Below the pieces are notes generated by a model. That model was not told the DNA's origin and made no database searches. It saw only the letters and a list, made by a program, of their open reading frames with translations. A program made the translations under genes and the position numbers. Of a DNA stretch of 64,000 bases, positions 33,850 through 47,298 are shown piece by piece. The stretch is taken from assembly GCA_947683425.1 (NCBI GenBank), contig CANTUQ010000055.1, positions 8,750,501 to 8,814,500 of the forward strand, read 5' to 3'. Every line of letters starts with the position of its first letter. Within the stretch, counting starts at the first letter, position 1. This stretch comes from Excoecaria cochinchinensis (lineage: Eukaryota; Streptophyta; Magnoliopsida; Malpighiales; Euphorbiaceae).

Positions 33850-34510
33850 ATTTTTATTTATATTTATTTTTGTGGCCTTTTCCATGAACCTCCCTTCAGT
33901 CCGTCGGTGTTGATTGAATCTGCTTCATTAGCAGAGAAGGTTGCTCCTTCTGATGGTGCTTTTTCTTTGGTTTCAAAGCCCCAAGGCTTGAATGCGAAAT
34001 CTCACACTTTTCTTTTATTGGCCTTGGTGGTTCAACTTTCTGAAGTGAGTTTTAATGGTTGAGATTGGACGACAGGTTGGGCTTGGATGATTTGGGGCAA
34101 TTTTCTTTCTTTCTTTTTTTTTCTCCTTTTTTTTAAAGCGAGCTTCTAAGCTGTGCTATAAAGGTCTCAGGTGGTTGAAGGACAATTTTGATTGGTTTTG
34201 TAGTGAATTTGTTAAATGATTAGGAGAAAGAGATCATAAGGCTTGATTCTAATGAGTCGTGCATTTCTCGTGAAGGTCCTGAGTTTTGTTCGTCCAACTT
34301 CTAATAGCTCCCGGAGTTTGATTTTATTTAGCAACATCACATGCAACCCAGATGTTGGGAATGTGGAGGAATGATTTTTGAAATTCTGTTTGTCGTCAGG
34401 TTGGCACATGTGAAAGCAACGTTGTCTCAATAATGTCCTTGTCAATTTTCAGCATATCATACCTGGTCCAGGCAAAAGCTCCTTTCTTTTCTTTTCATTT
34501 TTCTTTTTTC
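33850..34510 (-). pseudogene. pol: Edges of deleted pol in A3
   Basis: Near 34480-34390 the minus strand encodes FAWTRYDMLKID, the start of the reverse transcriptase module. Sequence near 33970-33880 resembles the final integrase residues (a decayed form of DRLKRFHG and the segment before it). Everything between, about 4 kb in A1, has been replaced by under 500 bases. This places the deletion inside pol rather than at its borders. Confidence 0.5.
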
Positions 34511-34879
34511 TTTCTTTCATTTTTCATTTTTCTATCATCTCTCAAAATTATCCTCTCTTTAGGAGTTATATCAGATGCTATCAAGATTTTGTTTGGATTT
34601 CCCAAAGTTCCGAGATTAGATAAAGTTGTATTAATTGGGTTAATGTCAAAATGAATGAATGTATCGTGATCATAAGAAATGAAATCATTAGAAACACCAT
34701 ACAAATAAGCAAAAATTCTTCATCATATTAACATAACCAAATTGTCACAAGGAGTTCTTGAAATAAGTAAAGCATCTAAAAAAAAACATAGTATTTCCAT
34801 ATAGTTCTTGCGAAATGTGCCACTCAAGTGGACCAGACCCGATCACATATTTGGTGGAGGGACGACATTATAACCTGTC

Positions 34880-36246
34880 TTCTTCTTCTTCTTCTCTCTT
34901 TTCTCGGGATCAGTGATCTATTTGGTATCAATGAGATCCTGGATCTTATTCCTCAGGGTTTGGCAGTAATCTGTCAGGTGCCTAGTGTGCTGATGGTAAG
35001 CACAGTATTAATCATCTCTATGTCCCGGCTGTCCCTGATTCACGGCTGGCCTAGGCGTTAAAGGTCGTAGCTTGCCCTCCTTTATCAGTCTCTCCAGTAC
35101 CCAGGATAGAGAGCGACCCAAGTTAGAATAGCATCTCTGACTCTGCCTAACTTCTGTAGCTGCCACCTTGGCTGCCTTTCCATTCTATTACTGCTTCCAG
35201 CCTTACCTAACCTGTATCCAGACTGGTTCCCAAAGTTCTTTCCAGGAAGGTTATTTTCGCTTTCTTTGCCAGATAAGCCCCCTCAGCCTCTATAGAAATG
35301 TCTTTAAGTGACTCCCAGTCTCGGAGCCCCTTAAAACTGAGCAAATCCCTCAGGTAAGGACAGGAGTTCCTGATAAATAACCTGATCTGGTCAGCAGTGT
35401 CAGGCTTTCGCTTTATCTCCATTACCCTGTTCCTCCACCTAGTGAGGTATTTGTGGAATGACTCGTCGCTCCTTTGCTGTAAAAGTTTAAGGTCCTTTAA
35501 GGTGACCTCCATTCTAGTGCTGCAGTCATACTGCTTCATGAATTCATCAGTCAGTAGGTCCCAGTCCTCTTTGGATCTCCTATCCAGCCCGTGATACCAA
35601 TCTACTGCCGGACCCACTAGACCGAGGCAGAAATACTCCACCTTTTGCCTCTTGGTTAGTCCTGTGCTAGGGTGTATTGCTTGATGTGCGCAGACGTGTC
35701 CGAAGTACCATTGAATTTTGGCAGCTCAGGCATCTTAAACCTCTGGGGCAGCAGCTCTTCATCCCCCAAATCTATGTCCTCGGGGTTGATCCCTTTTCCG
35801 GCTGATAACATTCGGGTGGTAGCCTCAATCTGCTGTCTCATTCCCCTCAAGGCCTCATCCTCCACTTTGGGTACCCTACCTCTCACAACTTAGTGGGCTA
35901 CTAACTCCTCGGCCTCATCTTCCACCATAAAATCCTCATCGGGATTAGGGACCCTTGCCCTTCTTGGCTCAACAGGCACAGCAGCTTCATTTTCATTAAC
36001 GAGTGAACGAGCAGCAGCTCCAGCGAGGGGAACCTCCCCACTAGCAAGCGGTTCGACTTGCCCTCGAGGAGGTACTGCCGGCACTTGTGGAGCGACAAGT
36101 GTTTGTGGAGTAATTGGTACTTGTTGAACAGGGGGATGAGCAATCCTTTCGGCCGTAGCGCCCATCATATCCAACATTCTTTGTTCAAAGTCCTCAAGTC
36201 TCCTAGCAAGATCTTGAGTGGTTAAAGCCCCGGTCTCTTCTGCCAT
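34880..36246 (-). pseudogene. gag: gag of A3 (degenerate)
   Basis: I chose the ATG at 36246 (MAEETGALTTQDLARRLEDF), matching the start of gag in A1 and A4; the longer upstream frame is not shared. The proline-rich N-terminus reaches 35890, with a TAA near 35889. The capsid-like domain follows (RFKMPELPKFNGTSDTSAHI; GPAVDWYHGLDRRSKEDWD), and the 35641-35207 frame ends in AEGAYLAKK. A zinc-knuckle remnant (CAYHQHTRHLTDYC) lies in another frame near 35000-34930. Stops and shifts make it non-functional now. Confidence 0.8.
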
Positions 36247-37355
36247 CGAGGATGATGCACTAGATGTTGAGAGTGACTCAGAATCACAAACAAGCACTAA
36301 TTCTAGAAATCCAAAGGGCGAGTCTGTTCTCACTAGTCGATCGTCAGAACCTCTGATCTACTTGGATGAATCTATGATGGCTGAAAAGCTCAGATTGTTA
36401 GAATGATGCATGATTGAAATGCAGTGCATGGTCGTGTTATGCAGATGGTCCTCGATGAGTGAAAGATTACAATGATACAATGTGGTGCATGGAAGAAATT
36501 ATATGCAAGATGATATGTACATGTGAAAAATAATATGCAGACGAAAGGATATGTACACACGCAACATGAGAGAACCTATATTATTATTCATATATATATA
36601 TATTTGTTTATTTTATTTTTTTAACATGCATGAATGATATATGATGCACATGCATGCTGTGCAGCATCCACAACCACATGCAAGCAGATAGACCCTTCCA
36701 ACCTTATTTCTCCCACACACGGGGTCGTGCGGTCTCTCTCCTAGGTGGGCTTTATCCCAGGGTTAACGGGGAACCCATTGGACACGCATGTCGCACGGTG
36801 GAAAATCGGCAGCATAACATCTCTTGCCTAATGTACATACGTATGGGTGTTTGGCCATTATGTATTTAAATAATTCAACTAAATTAAGATGGGCCCACCG
36901 GGGCATGAAAGCCTTTGATGAAGACCATTTAATTTAATTGATTTTATTCAATATATGATGGCCCAAATAGCAAGCACGGTATTATGGTACGTTTCACCTA
37001 GTGGTGCCATTACATGGGCTTCGATCAAAGGTGATAACATTTTAGGTCTACCCAAGCATGGTCCCTACCAAAGGGTCTAGCTCATCACAAGCATAGCGAC
37101 TAATCGGGTCTCTATTTGATATACCATTTGATGGTACAGGGCTTGGGCTGGTGATTATCCCGAACACTTCCCTACAATAAGTGAAAGTAGGGTTGTGTTT
37201 TAGGAACGTACCGGGGCAAAATGGGGACCAACTATCATAACTCTAAGGCTCTAATGTATGCAATGCAATTTCGATTAGAAATGGAATTTTTTGATCCTTA
37301 CTAACTCAATTATAATTTTAACTTAAGTCACTTTTAAAGCGAAGTTTCGATCACC

Positions 37356-37375
37356 GTCCCCAGTGGAGTTGCCAC
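37356..37375 (-). other. Primer-binding site of A3
   Basis: Minus strand GTGGCAACTCCACTGGGGAC directly after the 5' LTR; the same site type as A1 and A4. Confidence 0.75.
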
Positions 37376-39810
37376 TGTGACCCACGCCGGAACCAGCAAG
37401 GTCCTCGTTGAGCCCACCTTTTGGGGCTCGAGGGATTGGTTCACGTCTTTTTGATCTTAGGCATCATGAGTCATCTTTGATGCCTCATTTCCAATAGAAC
37501 ATTGGAAGAGAGGATCTAAACCCACAACGCCTTTAGGCACCTTTGAGGTATTCTGGAGTCGCCACCCAGTTTACAAGAAACTGGGAAAGGTCTCTAACCT
37601 TTATTGGTCTAAACTAGAGATGGTGTCCTGAACTTCACTCTTATTAATGACTTAAATTAATAAATGAGTTTTTAAGAAATTAAAATTTTATCTCTCATCT
37701 CACGCGGTAATGCAATAAATTAAAGCGCATTCATTCACATTAAAAAGCGATAAATAAAGCAAAAGATAGATAAATTACAAAATAAAAAATTGGGACAGAA
37801 CAATCCCCCAATTAAATAATAGAAATAGATAAAGGAAATGGGATAGAACAATTCCCCAAAATAAGAAAATATAAACAAACAAATAAATAAACACATAAAA
37901 GAAGTTAAAATGCAACATATATAAATCGGGTTATGAATTTTAGGAACATTGGTTCCTTTTTATTTATTAGAAAAATTGGAGAACTATTTTTAGGATATTG
38001 ATTGGAAAAACCGGGATGAGTGATCCCATTTTAAGAAAACTAGTTCTCCATTTGAAAGTGTGATTTTTATTGGCTAAAATAGGATATTGGTCCAATTTAT
38101 TAATAAAAAAACTCAAATTATTAATTATCTAAAAATTGTGATTTTCGGTAATGCGGATAATTAAAAAATATATTTTACATACCAAATAAATAAAAAAATA
38201 AGACAATATATATAAAATATAATGAAAATGCAAACCCCAAAATTTGGATGGTCTTTAATCTCCCTGTCCGAGCATGCGTGTAACTCGCACAATCATACAA
38301 GCATTTAAGCCATAAAACAAATAAACGAAGTAAAATGTTAGTAAAGTAAATTAAATAATTTATATAATATAAATAAATAAATCAATTAACTAAAATTAGC
38401 TTAATAAAATAATTAATTAAAGTGATTAATTAATAAATTAATCAAATAATAATAAGAAAGATAACAACAATATTAAGACATATATTAATAAAATAATAAC
38501 AATAACCTTTGAAAACATATTAATATAAGATAATAATAATAATTATGCTAAATAAATAATAATGATAAAATGAAATAATATAAAATAACAAATCAAAAAG
38601 GACAAAATAGCTATAAGAAATGAAAACTTACCACAAGTAAATTGAAGAATCACATGAAGGCTAGGCATAAAAGACAAAAAGCGGCCAAAGTGAGGAAATT
38701 ACAATGAAAAAGAAGGAAATGTGAAATGGGAAAGAAGTGGAATTGTAAAGAGGGAAAAGGAAAGTCTCAGTGCATGACTCGTGAATGTATTTCACGAGTC
38801 GTGCAGTCCGATCGGGGAACTGGGTTTTCTCTGACGCGTCTGATCGGGAAAAAGGAAAAATAAGGCACAATCCGACCGGCAAGGGGCAAAATCTGAATGG
38901 ACAACCGCAATATAATCAAGAACAAAGATAAAATCCGATCGGCGGCCACAAAACAATCAAAACAAAGTCACTGACTCAAAGAAACGTAAAAATAGAGGTA
39001 AACAGAGGAGGTTCAATAGAACAACGAACACATAATCACGTGATCAAACATGCATTATGAAGCAATATACACATTCATTTAATCATAACAATGATATACA
39101 TGTGATGAACAGATTAAATAAATCAAGCAACAAATATATACAATATGTACAGTGAGAAGAAAATAACACGTAGAAACAAACGAGAAAAGAAAGAAAAAGA
39201 AAAAGAAGAGAGAGATGAACCCATTATTTACCCTCAGATATTGATGTTCAATGTGCAAAACGAAGAAGTGCTGGCTTCCTGGATTAAAGAACAAATTTTC
39301 AACATTTTTTGGAAAATCAAAATCCTTCTTACTCTCAAAACCTTCTCTCTCTTTTCTCTGCTCTCTATCCCTTTTTCTCTATTTTTTTTCGTTCTCCCCT
39401 TTTTCAATCATGCTCTCCCCCTTTAGTTTCGATTCTTTCTTTTTTATGTTTTTAGACAGACTTGATGGTTCTCACCAAATCCACTGTAAACCCATACTTT
39501 CTCACCAAAACTCTAAAGAAAGAAGAAAAGGAGCCGTTGGGAGCATGAGGGAGGGGCAGCTGAGCCTCTCCACTTAACGTAAGGCTAGGCCTCACATTAG
39601 TGAGATGGGCCTCACTAACGTGAGGCCCCCATCTCACATAAGTGAGATGGGTCTCACTGCCTAGGCCCAAAAATATTTTTTTTTTTTTAAAAACGGAAAA
39701 ACATTTTTTTGAGGAAGCCATCACTTCTATTTGCTTCTTACCCGCGAACAGGCATTATTTTCATCATTGGATAACTTCGGTCTGGGCTGCCTCAGAACCT
39801 AGTGTCTACA
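37376..39810 (-). repeat. 5' LTR of A3 (2435 bp)
   Basis: On the plus strand it reads from TGTGACCCACG to AGTGTCTACA. It is followed by the TSD on the right and by the primer-binding site on the left. Close to the other A3 LTR throughout, with small indels such as one fewer copy of the CACGACTCGTG word and an extra CTCACTAACGTGAGGC segment near 39600-39650. Confidence 0.9.
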
Positions 39811-39815
39811 ATGAC

Positions 39816-40254
39816 CATGATACGGCAAAGAGTACGATGCTCTCGTTGCAGGCCCTCTGGTACATTCATAGAGTTCTCTCCAGCTCCTACTTGGGACGGG
39901 CAGGTAACCCGGGCTCTCTTAATGCCGCAGAGATCTGGAGTCCGTGGGCCATGGTTGCAGGGCATCGGTTCAACATTAGCCACGAGATCGTGGCTAATTT
40001 GGTCAGAGTGTCTGGGGGGGCAGCCCCTATAGTATATGTGGGAGGAGTAATTACTAGATTATTGCTGGAGCTAGGAGCTCGTCCAGACCGTCTTGGACTT
40101 GCACTGGAGGAGAGTATATATTTAGATGTATCATCGGCTCTTACCATGGGGATGATAGTTCAGCTGCCAGGCCAGGCCGAGGAGTATAGACTACGCATGA
40201 TCCATGAGACGAGACGGGCTCTAGGCCTTCATTCGCTTCAGCCGACAGGGGAGC
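39816..40254 (+). pseudogene. Accessory ORF of the A1 region, part 2
   Basis: It starts immediately after the second ATGAC copy and is in frame with part 1 once A3 and one TSD copy are discounted. Open throughout: STMLSLQALWYIHRVLSSS, IWSPWAMVAGHRFNISHEIV, YVGGVITRLLLELG. Helical and hydrophobic. It ends at the TSD GGAGC where A4 is inserted; the apparent stop at 40256 belongs to A4. Confidence 0.65.
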
Positions 40255-42946
40255 TGTGACGCGCGCCGAACCCCGTGGCCTCCTGAAAGCCCACTCTAGG
40301 GCGATCAGGATGAGATTTATTAAAACTTGTAAGGTATTTACAAGTGCGTCTATATTGGGCAACAAGGAGGTTTCTTGGAGTCACCACCCAATAGAATATT
40401 GGGAAGGGTCGTCTAGTCTCAGCGAGCCTAAGACGGCACATACATATCCATCTTGGGCAAGTCAGAGAGATCTTGGAGGTCTCTGCCTCTACCCCCTGGA
40501 GCCTAGGATTTGTAAATTTAAGTCTTTTGGTGGGACTCAAGAGGTGTCTTGGAAGTCCTAGACCTCTCGCCTCATTGAGCCCCAAAGACCAGAGTGAGTT
40601 CGGGACTTCTCATTTATTTATACCTTGATCAATATTATGATTAAGTTTTGAATTCATTATTTCACCAACTTTCCACATGTTGCATTTAATTAAGGCGCAA
40701 TCATTCACGATAAAAGCAATAAGTAAAGCATTATTAAAATAAACATTCTCAAAATAAATTATAATAAAACTAGGGGCGGAATACAACCCCCATTGTAAAT
40801 AAAATCCAAATCATGCATAAATCGGGATATTCATTAATGATGAGGACATTGGTCCTCGCATGCATATTTATTATAAAACAATTTTGATGTGATGGTTTTT
40901 TTTTGGATAGAGAAAATTGAGACATTGGTCCCATTTTTATTTAGGAAAAATTTCAAATTAATTAATAAAAAAAACGTTTAGTGACTTTCTTTCTAGTGGG
41001 CAAAATAAATAATTTTACAAGAAAATTACATGGAAAAAATAAATGAAAAAGCCAAAATAAATAAATATTACAAATGAAGAAAATAAATATGTAACCCGAA
41101 CGAGCCTCTTGGATCTCCCCGTGTGCTTGCAAAAATGCCCAAGCAAAAAATGAGATGTGAAATAAAATAAAACACAAATAAAAATAATGTTAGTAATTGA
41201 ATCAATTAAAATCAATTAAATATAAAATAAATGATAAGATAAAATAAAATGAGATAAAATGAAATGATATCAAAACCATAAATGAATTAAAATGTTATCA
41301 ATTTAAAATAAATGAGAAAAAAATGTGTTATGAATAATAAGTGGATTAAAAGATGTAATTGGAATAAAATACAACATGTTAATTAATTACTGTGTAAAAA
41401 TATGAACATGATAATAGTGAAAATAAATAAGTGAACAAATTATTAAATATATGATAATGACAATGGAAAAGAATAAAAAATGATTAAATAAATGACATGA
41501 TTAATTAAATATGTTCACAAATGATATAAACCATTTACATGGCAAAAAGATCAATCAAAATGAATTAATTTAATTATATGTTAAAAATAATGATGAAAGA
41601 ATTAATTTAATTACAAGTTAAAAATAATGATGAATGAATTAATTTAATTACATGTTAAAAATAAAAGAAATCAATATTCACATGAATAAAATAAATGAAT
41701 TAGAATAACAATAAAAATATACATGTTAATAAATTAAATATAAACAAAATAAATAAATAAATAACTGAAAATAATAAAAATGAACATAAATAAATTAAAT
41801 ATGAACAAAAAGAATAAGAACGACAAGCCCGGAATGTTTACCCTCAGAGTTTCGGATTCGATGAAAGTAAAAAAATGATTGATTTCCTTATTCTTGATTT
41901 GCAAGATTAGAATTGAATAATAAAAATGTTGGAATTTTATTCCAAGAAAAAATAGGCTTAAAAAAAACTAATCAAAAAAACTCTTTGAAAACAAAGAATT
42001 AATTTCCTTGCTCAAAGGAATTCTTTTTATTGATTACACAAAAAAACCTTGAAAAAGTTAAATGGAAAACAAATGAGAAGACAAAAAAGCTGAATTTTGA
42101 GAACAAATCATCAATTTATTTGTCTCAAAATTAAATCCATCAACAAAATTCCATCCAAAAATATATTTAGAAGAAATTGTGTTGGAAAAAGAATGAAAGA
42201 TTGATTTTTCTTTTTGATCTTTGGTTGGGGAAAAAATCTGAAAATTTTTTAGAGTTTGAGAGGAAGAAGAAGAGAAAAAGATGAAGAGAAAAAACCCGAA
42301 CCAAAAATCCCCAAAAGAATTCCCCTTTTAGGTTTTCATCTCATTCCTTTTATATGAAAAAATAGGAAAAAATAAAATAATTAAAGGGATAAAATTTAAT
42401 TAAATCAGATATTACCTATTTTAATTTTTAAAAATGGAAAAAATCCCTTAAAACCTTGAAAAAAGGGATAAAAAACTGATTTTTAGGTCCAAAAATCGGA
42501 AAAAAAGGGGTATCAAAGCCTTTAGCGACGCTCAGGAGTAGGGACGCCCGTCGCTATATAGGGACGGGCGTCGGAGCGGAGCTGCCGCGCACGAAGCGCG
42601 CTGTGCGGCGTGCGCTTTTAGCGACGCGCAGCATTGGCGACGCTGCGCGTCGCCTTTGCGCGAGCAGCGCGCTGGGCGCCCGGTGCGCGCTGCCGCGCCC
42701 GACACTCGTGATCCGATTTTTTTTTCTTTTTTTTTTTAAATTTTAAATTAACTAAAAATACTATAATTTTAACCCCCCATTTTTCAAAACTAATTTTTAA
42801 AATATTTTTTTATTTTTTTTCAATTTTTCACTCCAAAATGCAAATTTACAAGGAAATCATTACTTTTAACCTTTTTGCCTGTGGAAAGGCGTCTTATCAT
42901 CATTGGGTAACTCTGATCTGGGCTACCTCAGGACCCGGTGTCTACA
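40255..42946 (-). repeat. 3' LTR of A4 (2692 bp)
   Basis: On the plus strand it reads from TGTGACGCGCGCCGAACCCC to CCCGGTGTCTACA. It contains an AT-rich stretch (40610-41800). A TATA-like ATATAAAAGG on the minus strand near 42350 would sit upstream of a transcript start. A GC-rich patch with GGGACGGGCGTCG words is at 42530-42715. Confidence 0.88.
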
Positions 42947-43059
42947 GTTGCCCCCAATTTTGGGGAAACTAGTGCACTAGTGCCTAGATGAGCCAAAATT
43001 CAGAGAAGAAGGAAAGAGATGCGTACCTGAGGCAGCCCTTGCCTTTTTGCCGTGGAAGC

Positions 43060-43440
43060 AGCGAAGCGTCGAGTCTACTCCAGACTTACAAAACGCGAGG
43101 ATTGCTCTCCTGAGCTGCACCGAGTCTGCTCTAAACTTACAAAGTGCGGATGGTGATGCGCCGAGTCTGCTCCAAACTTACAAAACGCGAGGATTGCTCT
43201 TCTGAGCTGCACCGAGTCTGCTCTAAACTTACAAAGTGCGGATGGTGATGCGCCGAGTCTGCTCCAAACTTACAAAATGCGAGGATTGCTCTCCTGAGCT
43301 GTACCGAGTCTGCTCTAAACTTACAAAGTGCGGATGGTGATGCGCCGAATCTGCTCTAAACTTACAAAACGCGAGGATTGCTCTTCTGAGCTGCACCGAG
43401 TCTGCTCCAGACTTACAAATCCAATCTATCGCGTGTGCCC
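43060..43440. repeat. 92-bp higher-order tandem repeat in the A4 3' region
   Basis: Each 92-bp unit consists of two related subrepeats of about 46 bp, both with GAGTCTGCTC(T/C)AAACTTACAAA. They are followed alternately by GTGCGGATGGTGATGCG and by CGCGAGGATTGCTC. About four units. Period measured from 43131, 43223 and 43315. Confidence 0.85.
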
Positions 43441-43689
43441 TGCTGACCTCGTCTCGGCATGCAAGGTGTCTGATTTATCCCGCTGACCTCATCTCGGCCT
43501 GCACGGTGTCTGTGAGATGCAGTATTCTCTACCACATCCCATTGCGATCTATTCTATTGCTTGTGATCTGTTAGCCTCGTCCCGGCCTGATTGCCCCCGG
43601 CATAATGTGAATGAAGAGGTTTGCTTTTTTGGACAGTTTCTGATAAGGTTAAGTTGAACCCACCACTCGGATCATCTCAGGATTGAAGG

Positions 43690-44062
43690 GATTTGGAATA
43701 CTTTTGAAAATAACTTGATGTTCCGAAGAGACTGAGAAAGCCTTAAAAGGTCTTAAATATAATGCTCCAAAGAGACCGAGAATGCCTTAAAAAGGTCTTA
43801 AAGATAATGCTCCAAAGAGACTGAGAATGCCTTAAAAAAAGGTCTTAAAGATAATGCTCCAAAGAGACTGAGAATGCCTTAAAAAAAGGTCTTCAAGATA
43901 ATGCTCCAAAGAGACTGAGAATGCCTTAAAAAGGTCTTAAATATAATGCTCCAAAGAGACTGAGAATGCCTTAAAAAAAGTTCTTAAAGATAATGCTCCA
44001 AAGAGACTGAGAATGCCTTAAAAAGGTCTTAAAGATAATGCTCCAAAGAGACTTTGATGCTC
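43690..44062. repeat. About 44-50-bp tandem repeat in the A4 3' region
   Basis: Seven to eight copies of AATGCTCCAAAGAGACTGAG followed by AATGCCTTAAAAAGGTCTTAA. Length varies through the A run. It decays into unrelated sequence after 44060. Confidence 0.85.
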
Positions 44063-45899
44063 ATTGGGAGACTTTGATGTCGAGCCTCCAGAGAGAAAAT
44101 TATTATTTGAGCTTTTGGTTGCATGCCCTCAGGCGGATAGGTTTCCATGTCTTTGGTGATTCTTCTGTTTTTGTTTTCGTTTTAGGATTTTCTTTCCTGG
44201 AATTTTTACACTTTGGATGCATTCAAATTTTTACAGTATGTTGGATTTTCAAAGCCTTGAAAATATCTTCTTCTTTTTGTTTTGTTGTTTTGCTTTGAGA
44301 ATTTGTACATTTGAATTTGGATTTTGTACACTTATTGTGTGATGTGGGTGAGCGTGCCTCTTATGACAGAAAAAAAACTTATCTGTTCGCTCCTGGCATG
44401 GTGTGCATGGAAATGCTTATTCTTTTCCCTCTTGGGAGCAGGTCCTTGAGATTCTTCTCTTGTGAGGACTTCATCTTGATCTGATTGTTTGGCGTGGATG
44501 AGCGCCGATGCAGAGCTGAAACTGTACCTCGGCTCACTTTCACATCTGATTTCCTTTAGCATGGTGTGCCCGGATAGGCTTGTTCTCTTGGACGTTTCAC
44601 CTCTGTACATATTTACTTGATTCTAGGCCGGATCCAGTGGCCGATCATGTCGAGCTAAATCCGTCATTTGGATCATCCTTGCTCATGAGGTCTATTCAGA
44701 CCTATCCCTCTAAGTTATGTACACAACAACATATACAAAAGATTGTGTGTGCGTATGGAATCACGGGTATGAAATATACACATAAAGCTATATACACGAG
44801 ACATAAGCAAAAGATTAGTGTGTAAGAATTGTGTGTACAACCATAAGTGTAATGGACTAAATGCACGTGATATGCAGGGCAATATGCAAAAGATTTATGC
44901 ATGTGAGATGCAAAAATGGATAGACCACATCCCAGGTGGTTAAGGGATTCGTTGAGGGTACTGCTCAGCTGCTCACATTGTCTGATGCCCCCAAGGATCT
45001 AGAAAAGCATTGTCTTGGCTTTATGGACCCTGACCCATAATCTTTTCAAGGAGAACTGACCCGTATGTACCTTTGCCCCCCGGTCAATGAGCATCTTGCC
45101 CCCGAGACTTTGACTCAAGTTCTGCATTATACGACACCTGTCTGAAGGGAAGTCATTTCGAGTAATGCTACCTTATTGCTCCAGGCTTCAAAAGTCATTG
45201 TTTTAAAGGTAGTGCGTCCCTTGTGGATTTTCACACTAGCTTTTCTTAGCGGAAAATGCGTCCCTTTAGGGATTTTCACATAACCATGTGCCTAATTTTT
45301 GCCTGGAGTGGACCCAACCCAATCCAGCGGCTCTTTTTTTTTCTTTTTTTTTTTAAGGACAGACTGCCTGTTCCCAGGTTTTCACCCTGCCCTTTGGCCT
45401 AACTTTTTCTTAGAGAGCAAGTCATGGTTTTCATCTCTAATGGCCTTCTTCTTTCTTTTTTTTTTCTTTGTCATTTAAGGAATAGGAGGAGGATTTGTCA
45501 CATGAAAAATCATTATTGTTGCTTTGATAATTGCTCCAGCGTATGTCCTTATGCCTGCAGCAGGTTTCTCTTAACCGTCTAATTGCATGTTTATGCCTAG
45601 CTTATGCATGCATTTCTATCTATAGGCACCATATAGCAATAAGAATGACCATGACTAGACATGTGATACAAAAGCACTAGTTTTACTTAGTTTCAATGAG
45701 TAACAACTTAGGTGCACTCGATCTCCTGTTATCAATCAGCCCTCTCGGGTTTTCTTGATTGAACATTTTCTCTCAAGCCTCTAATTTTTGCCCAGGATGC
45801 CTTTTTTTTGATTTTCACCCTGACGAGGCACCCAATTTTAGCAAGGCCGCCTTTTTTTGGTTTTCGACCCGCAGGGCTTTTATTCTCTTCTTTTGATTT
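44063..45899. other. Non-coding 3' region of A4
   Basis: No gene recognised. The part 45190-45480 resembles 33240-33510 of A3 and 20040-20200 of A1 (opposite strand), including the phrase GGATTTTCACA(C/T)AAC. 45720-45890 corresponds to 19090-19270 of A1. T-rich simple tracts occur near 45330 and 45450. The open frames at 44038-44910 show no recognised domain. Confidence 0.45.
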
Positions 45900-47045
45900 T
45901 TAGCCCTTAACCCTGGACCCTCTTGAGTCTGTCAACATTGATCGGTTCTATCCGTTACTGCTCTCTTGGATAGCAATCTCTGGAAGACAAAGGGACCTTC
46001 TCACACTGGCCCAAATTTACCTCGTATGTCTGGAACACCTGGTCTCATTTGTTTGACAATTTAATCTCCCTCTCTCATCGGATGCTTTCTGGCCGTCTTT
46101 CCAAATGATCAAGAAGAATGTTTTCTAATGGGTCTGACCATGGCGATAATCCCATGACTTGTCCTTGTCTGACTCGTGCAATTGCTGCTGTCGTTGTTGT
46201 GCTCTGTCAGCTTCCAAAATTTAGCCATGACTGTCCTTAAAGATTTGAGCTTCACATCTATCGGCCATACTGCTTCTGCCCCCTGTGTCAAGGAATAATA
46301 GATGACTATTGTAGAGGTTCCAATGGTGGCTCTCTAGCCTCAAAGTGCAAAAGGGTCATTTCTCTGCCCAATCCCTTTTCATGATCTTTTTTGCGCATTA
46401 AACCATTCATATAGGTCGTGCAAATTTTGGCTTTGATTTCTTCCGTCTCTTAGCTCCTTCCTCATTCATCAACTTATTGCTTGTATAGTATACCCTTCAT
46501 GCAAATAAAACGGGTAGATGGTTTGCAGATCAGCGTTTTGGTCCTTTTCCTTTTGGCAACCATGAAGAATGGTAGGATACAGACATGTACAAATCAACAG
46601 GATTTGGGCAAAACTTGCCCCTAAGATGTTTTCCTTCTATCTTTTTTATTTCCTTCTTCTTCTTTTTTTTTTCTTTTTCTTTTTTTTCTTTTTCTTTTTT
46701 TTTTGTTTTTTTTTGTTTGTGCTTGTTGTTCTTTTCCTTTTTATCTTCTTTTTCCGAGGATAAGCTTTGTCCTAATCCTGATAGTTTACACATACACGTA
46801 CCCCTTCTCTTCTTGACTTGGGATAGCATTGACCAAATAAGTCCGGTTTTGAACTCCGACCAAAAAATTTTAGTTTCATCTCTGCTTGTGGACTCTTCCT
46901 TTTGACCTTTCCTGCCCCATCCGGCCTGGTCTTCTGAGCTTCTACTTGACTGGTCCATGATCGGGATATGTTGGAATGGTGTGTTTGATGCCTTTACAAT
47001 TATCTCGTGGCATGTCTTCATGGGTCCAGGCAAAGACTTCTTCAA
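45900..47045 (-). pseudogene. pol: Edges of deleted pol in A4
   Basis: 47045-46890 shows, across a frameshift, the reverse transcriptase start (IPTYPDHGPVK, matching IPTYPDYKPVK of A1). Then comes a purine-rich filler, encoding strings of Lys/Glu (about 46780-46640). 46291-46109 encodes the integrase tail (VKLKSLRTVMA, matching VELKSLKVVME of A1), and the last residues reach 45900. The RT core, both RNase H domains and the integrase core are missing. Confidence 0.65.
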
Positions 47046-47298
47046 ATTTTTTGTTTTAATTCTCTCAAATTTTATCTTGCTTTAGGAGTCAAATTGGGTG
47101 CAACCAAGATTACTATTTATTGAAACTAGATGAAACGGTGTTTTAAACCAATGCCTTAATCATGATTATTATTTATGCTTGATGCAATAAAATATAAAAA
47201 TGCATATATAAGCAAAGCCCATATTATTAAAGCAGAAAAGATAAACAAGTGCATAGTTCAGGAATACACTTTAGAAAATGAAAAGCATTATAACAACT

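Larger units (their letters stand above)
30034..39810 (-). mobile_element. A3: pol-deleted Tat-type LTR retrotransposon, 9.8 kb
   Basis: Flanked by the 5-bp TSD ATGAC (30029-30033 and 39811-39815). On the minus strand it reads LTR, primer-binding site, leader, gag, a scrap of reverse transcriptase N-terminus, a scrap of integrase C-terminus, 3' region with minisatellites, polypurine tract, LTR. Both LTRs are complete and similar, with visible divergence, so this is a moderately old insertion. Protease, reverse transcriptase core, RNase H and integrase core are gone. Movement would have required enzymes from a complete relative such as an intact A1. Confidence 0.92.

Noticed and set aside
46530..47045. 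171-codon minus-strand ORF rich in Lys and Glu
   Set aside because: Lys/Glu strings come from a polypurine filler; the upstream part is the reverse transcriptase start in a shifted frame, so it is not a separate gene.
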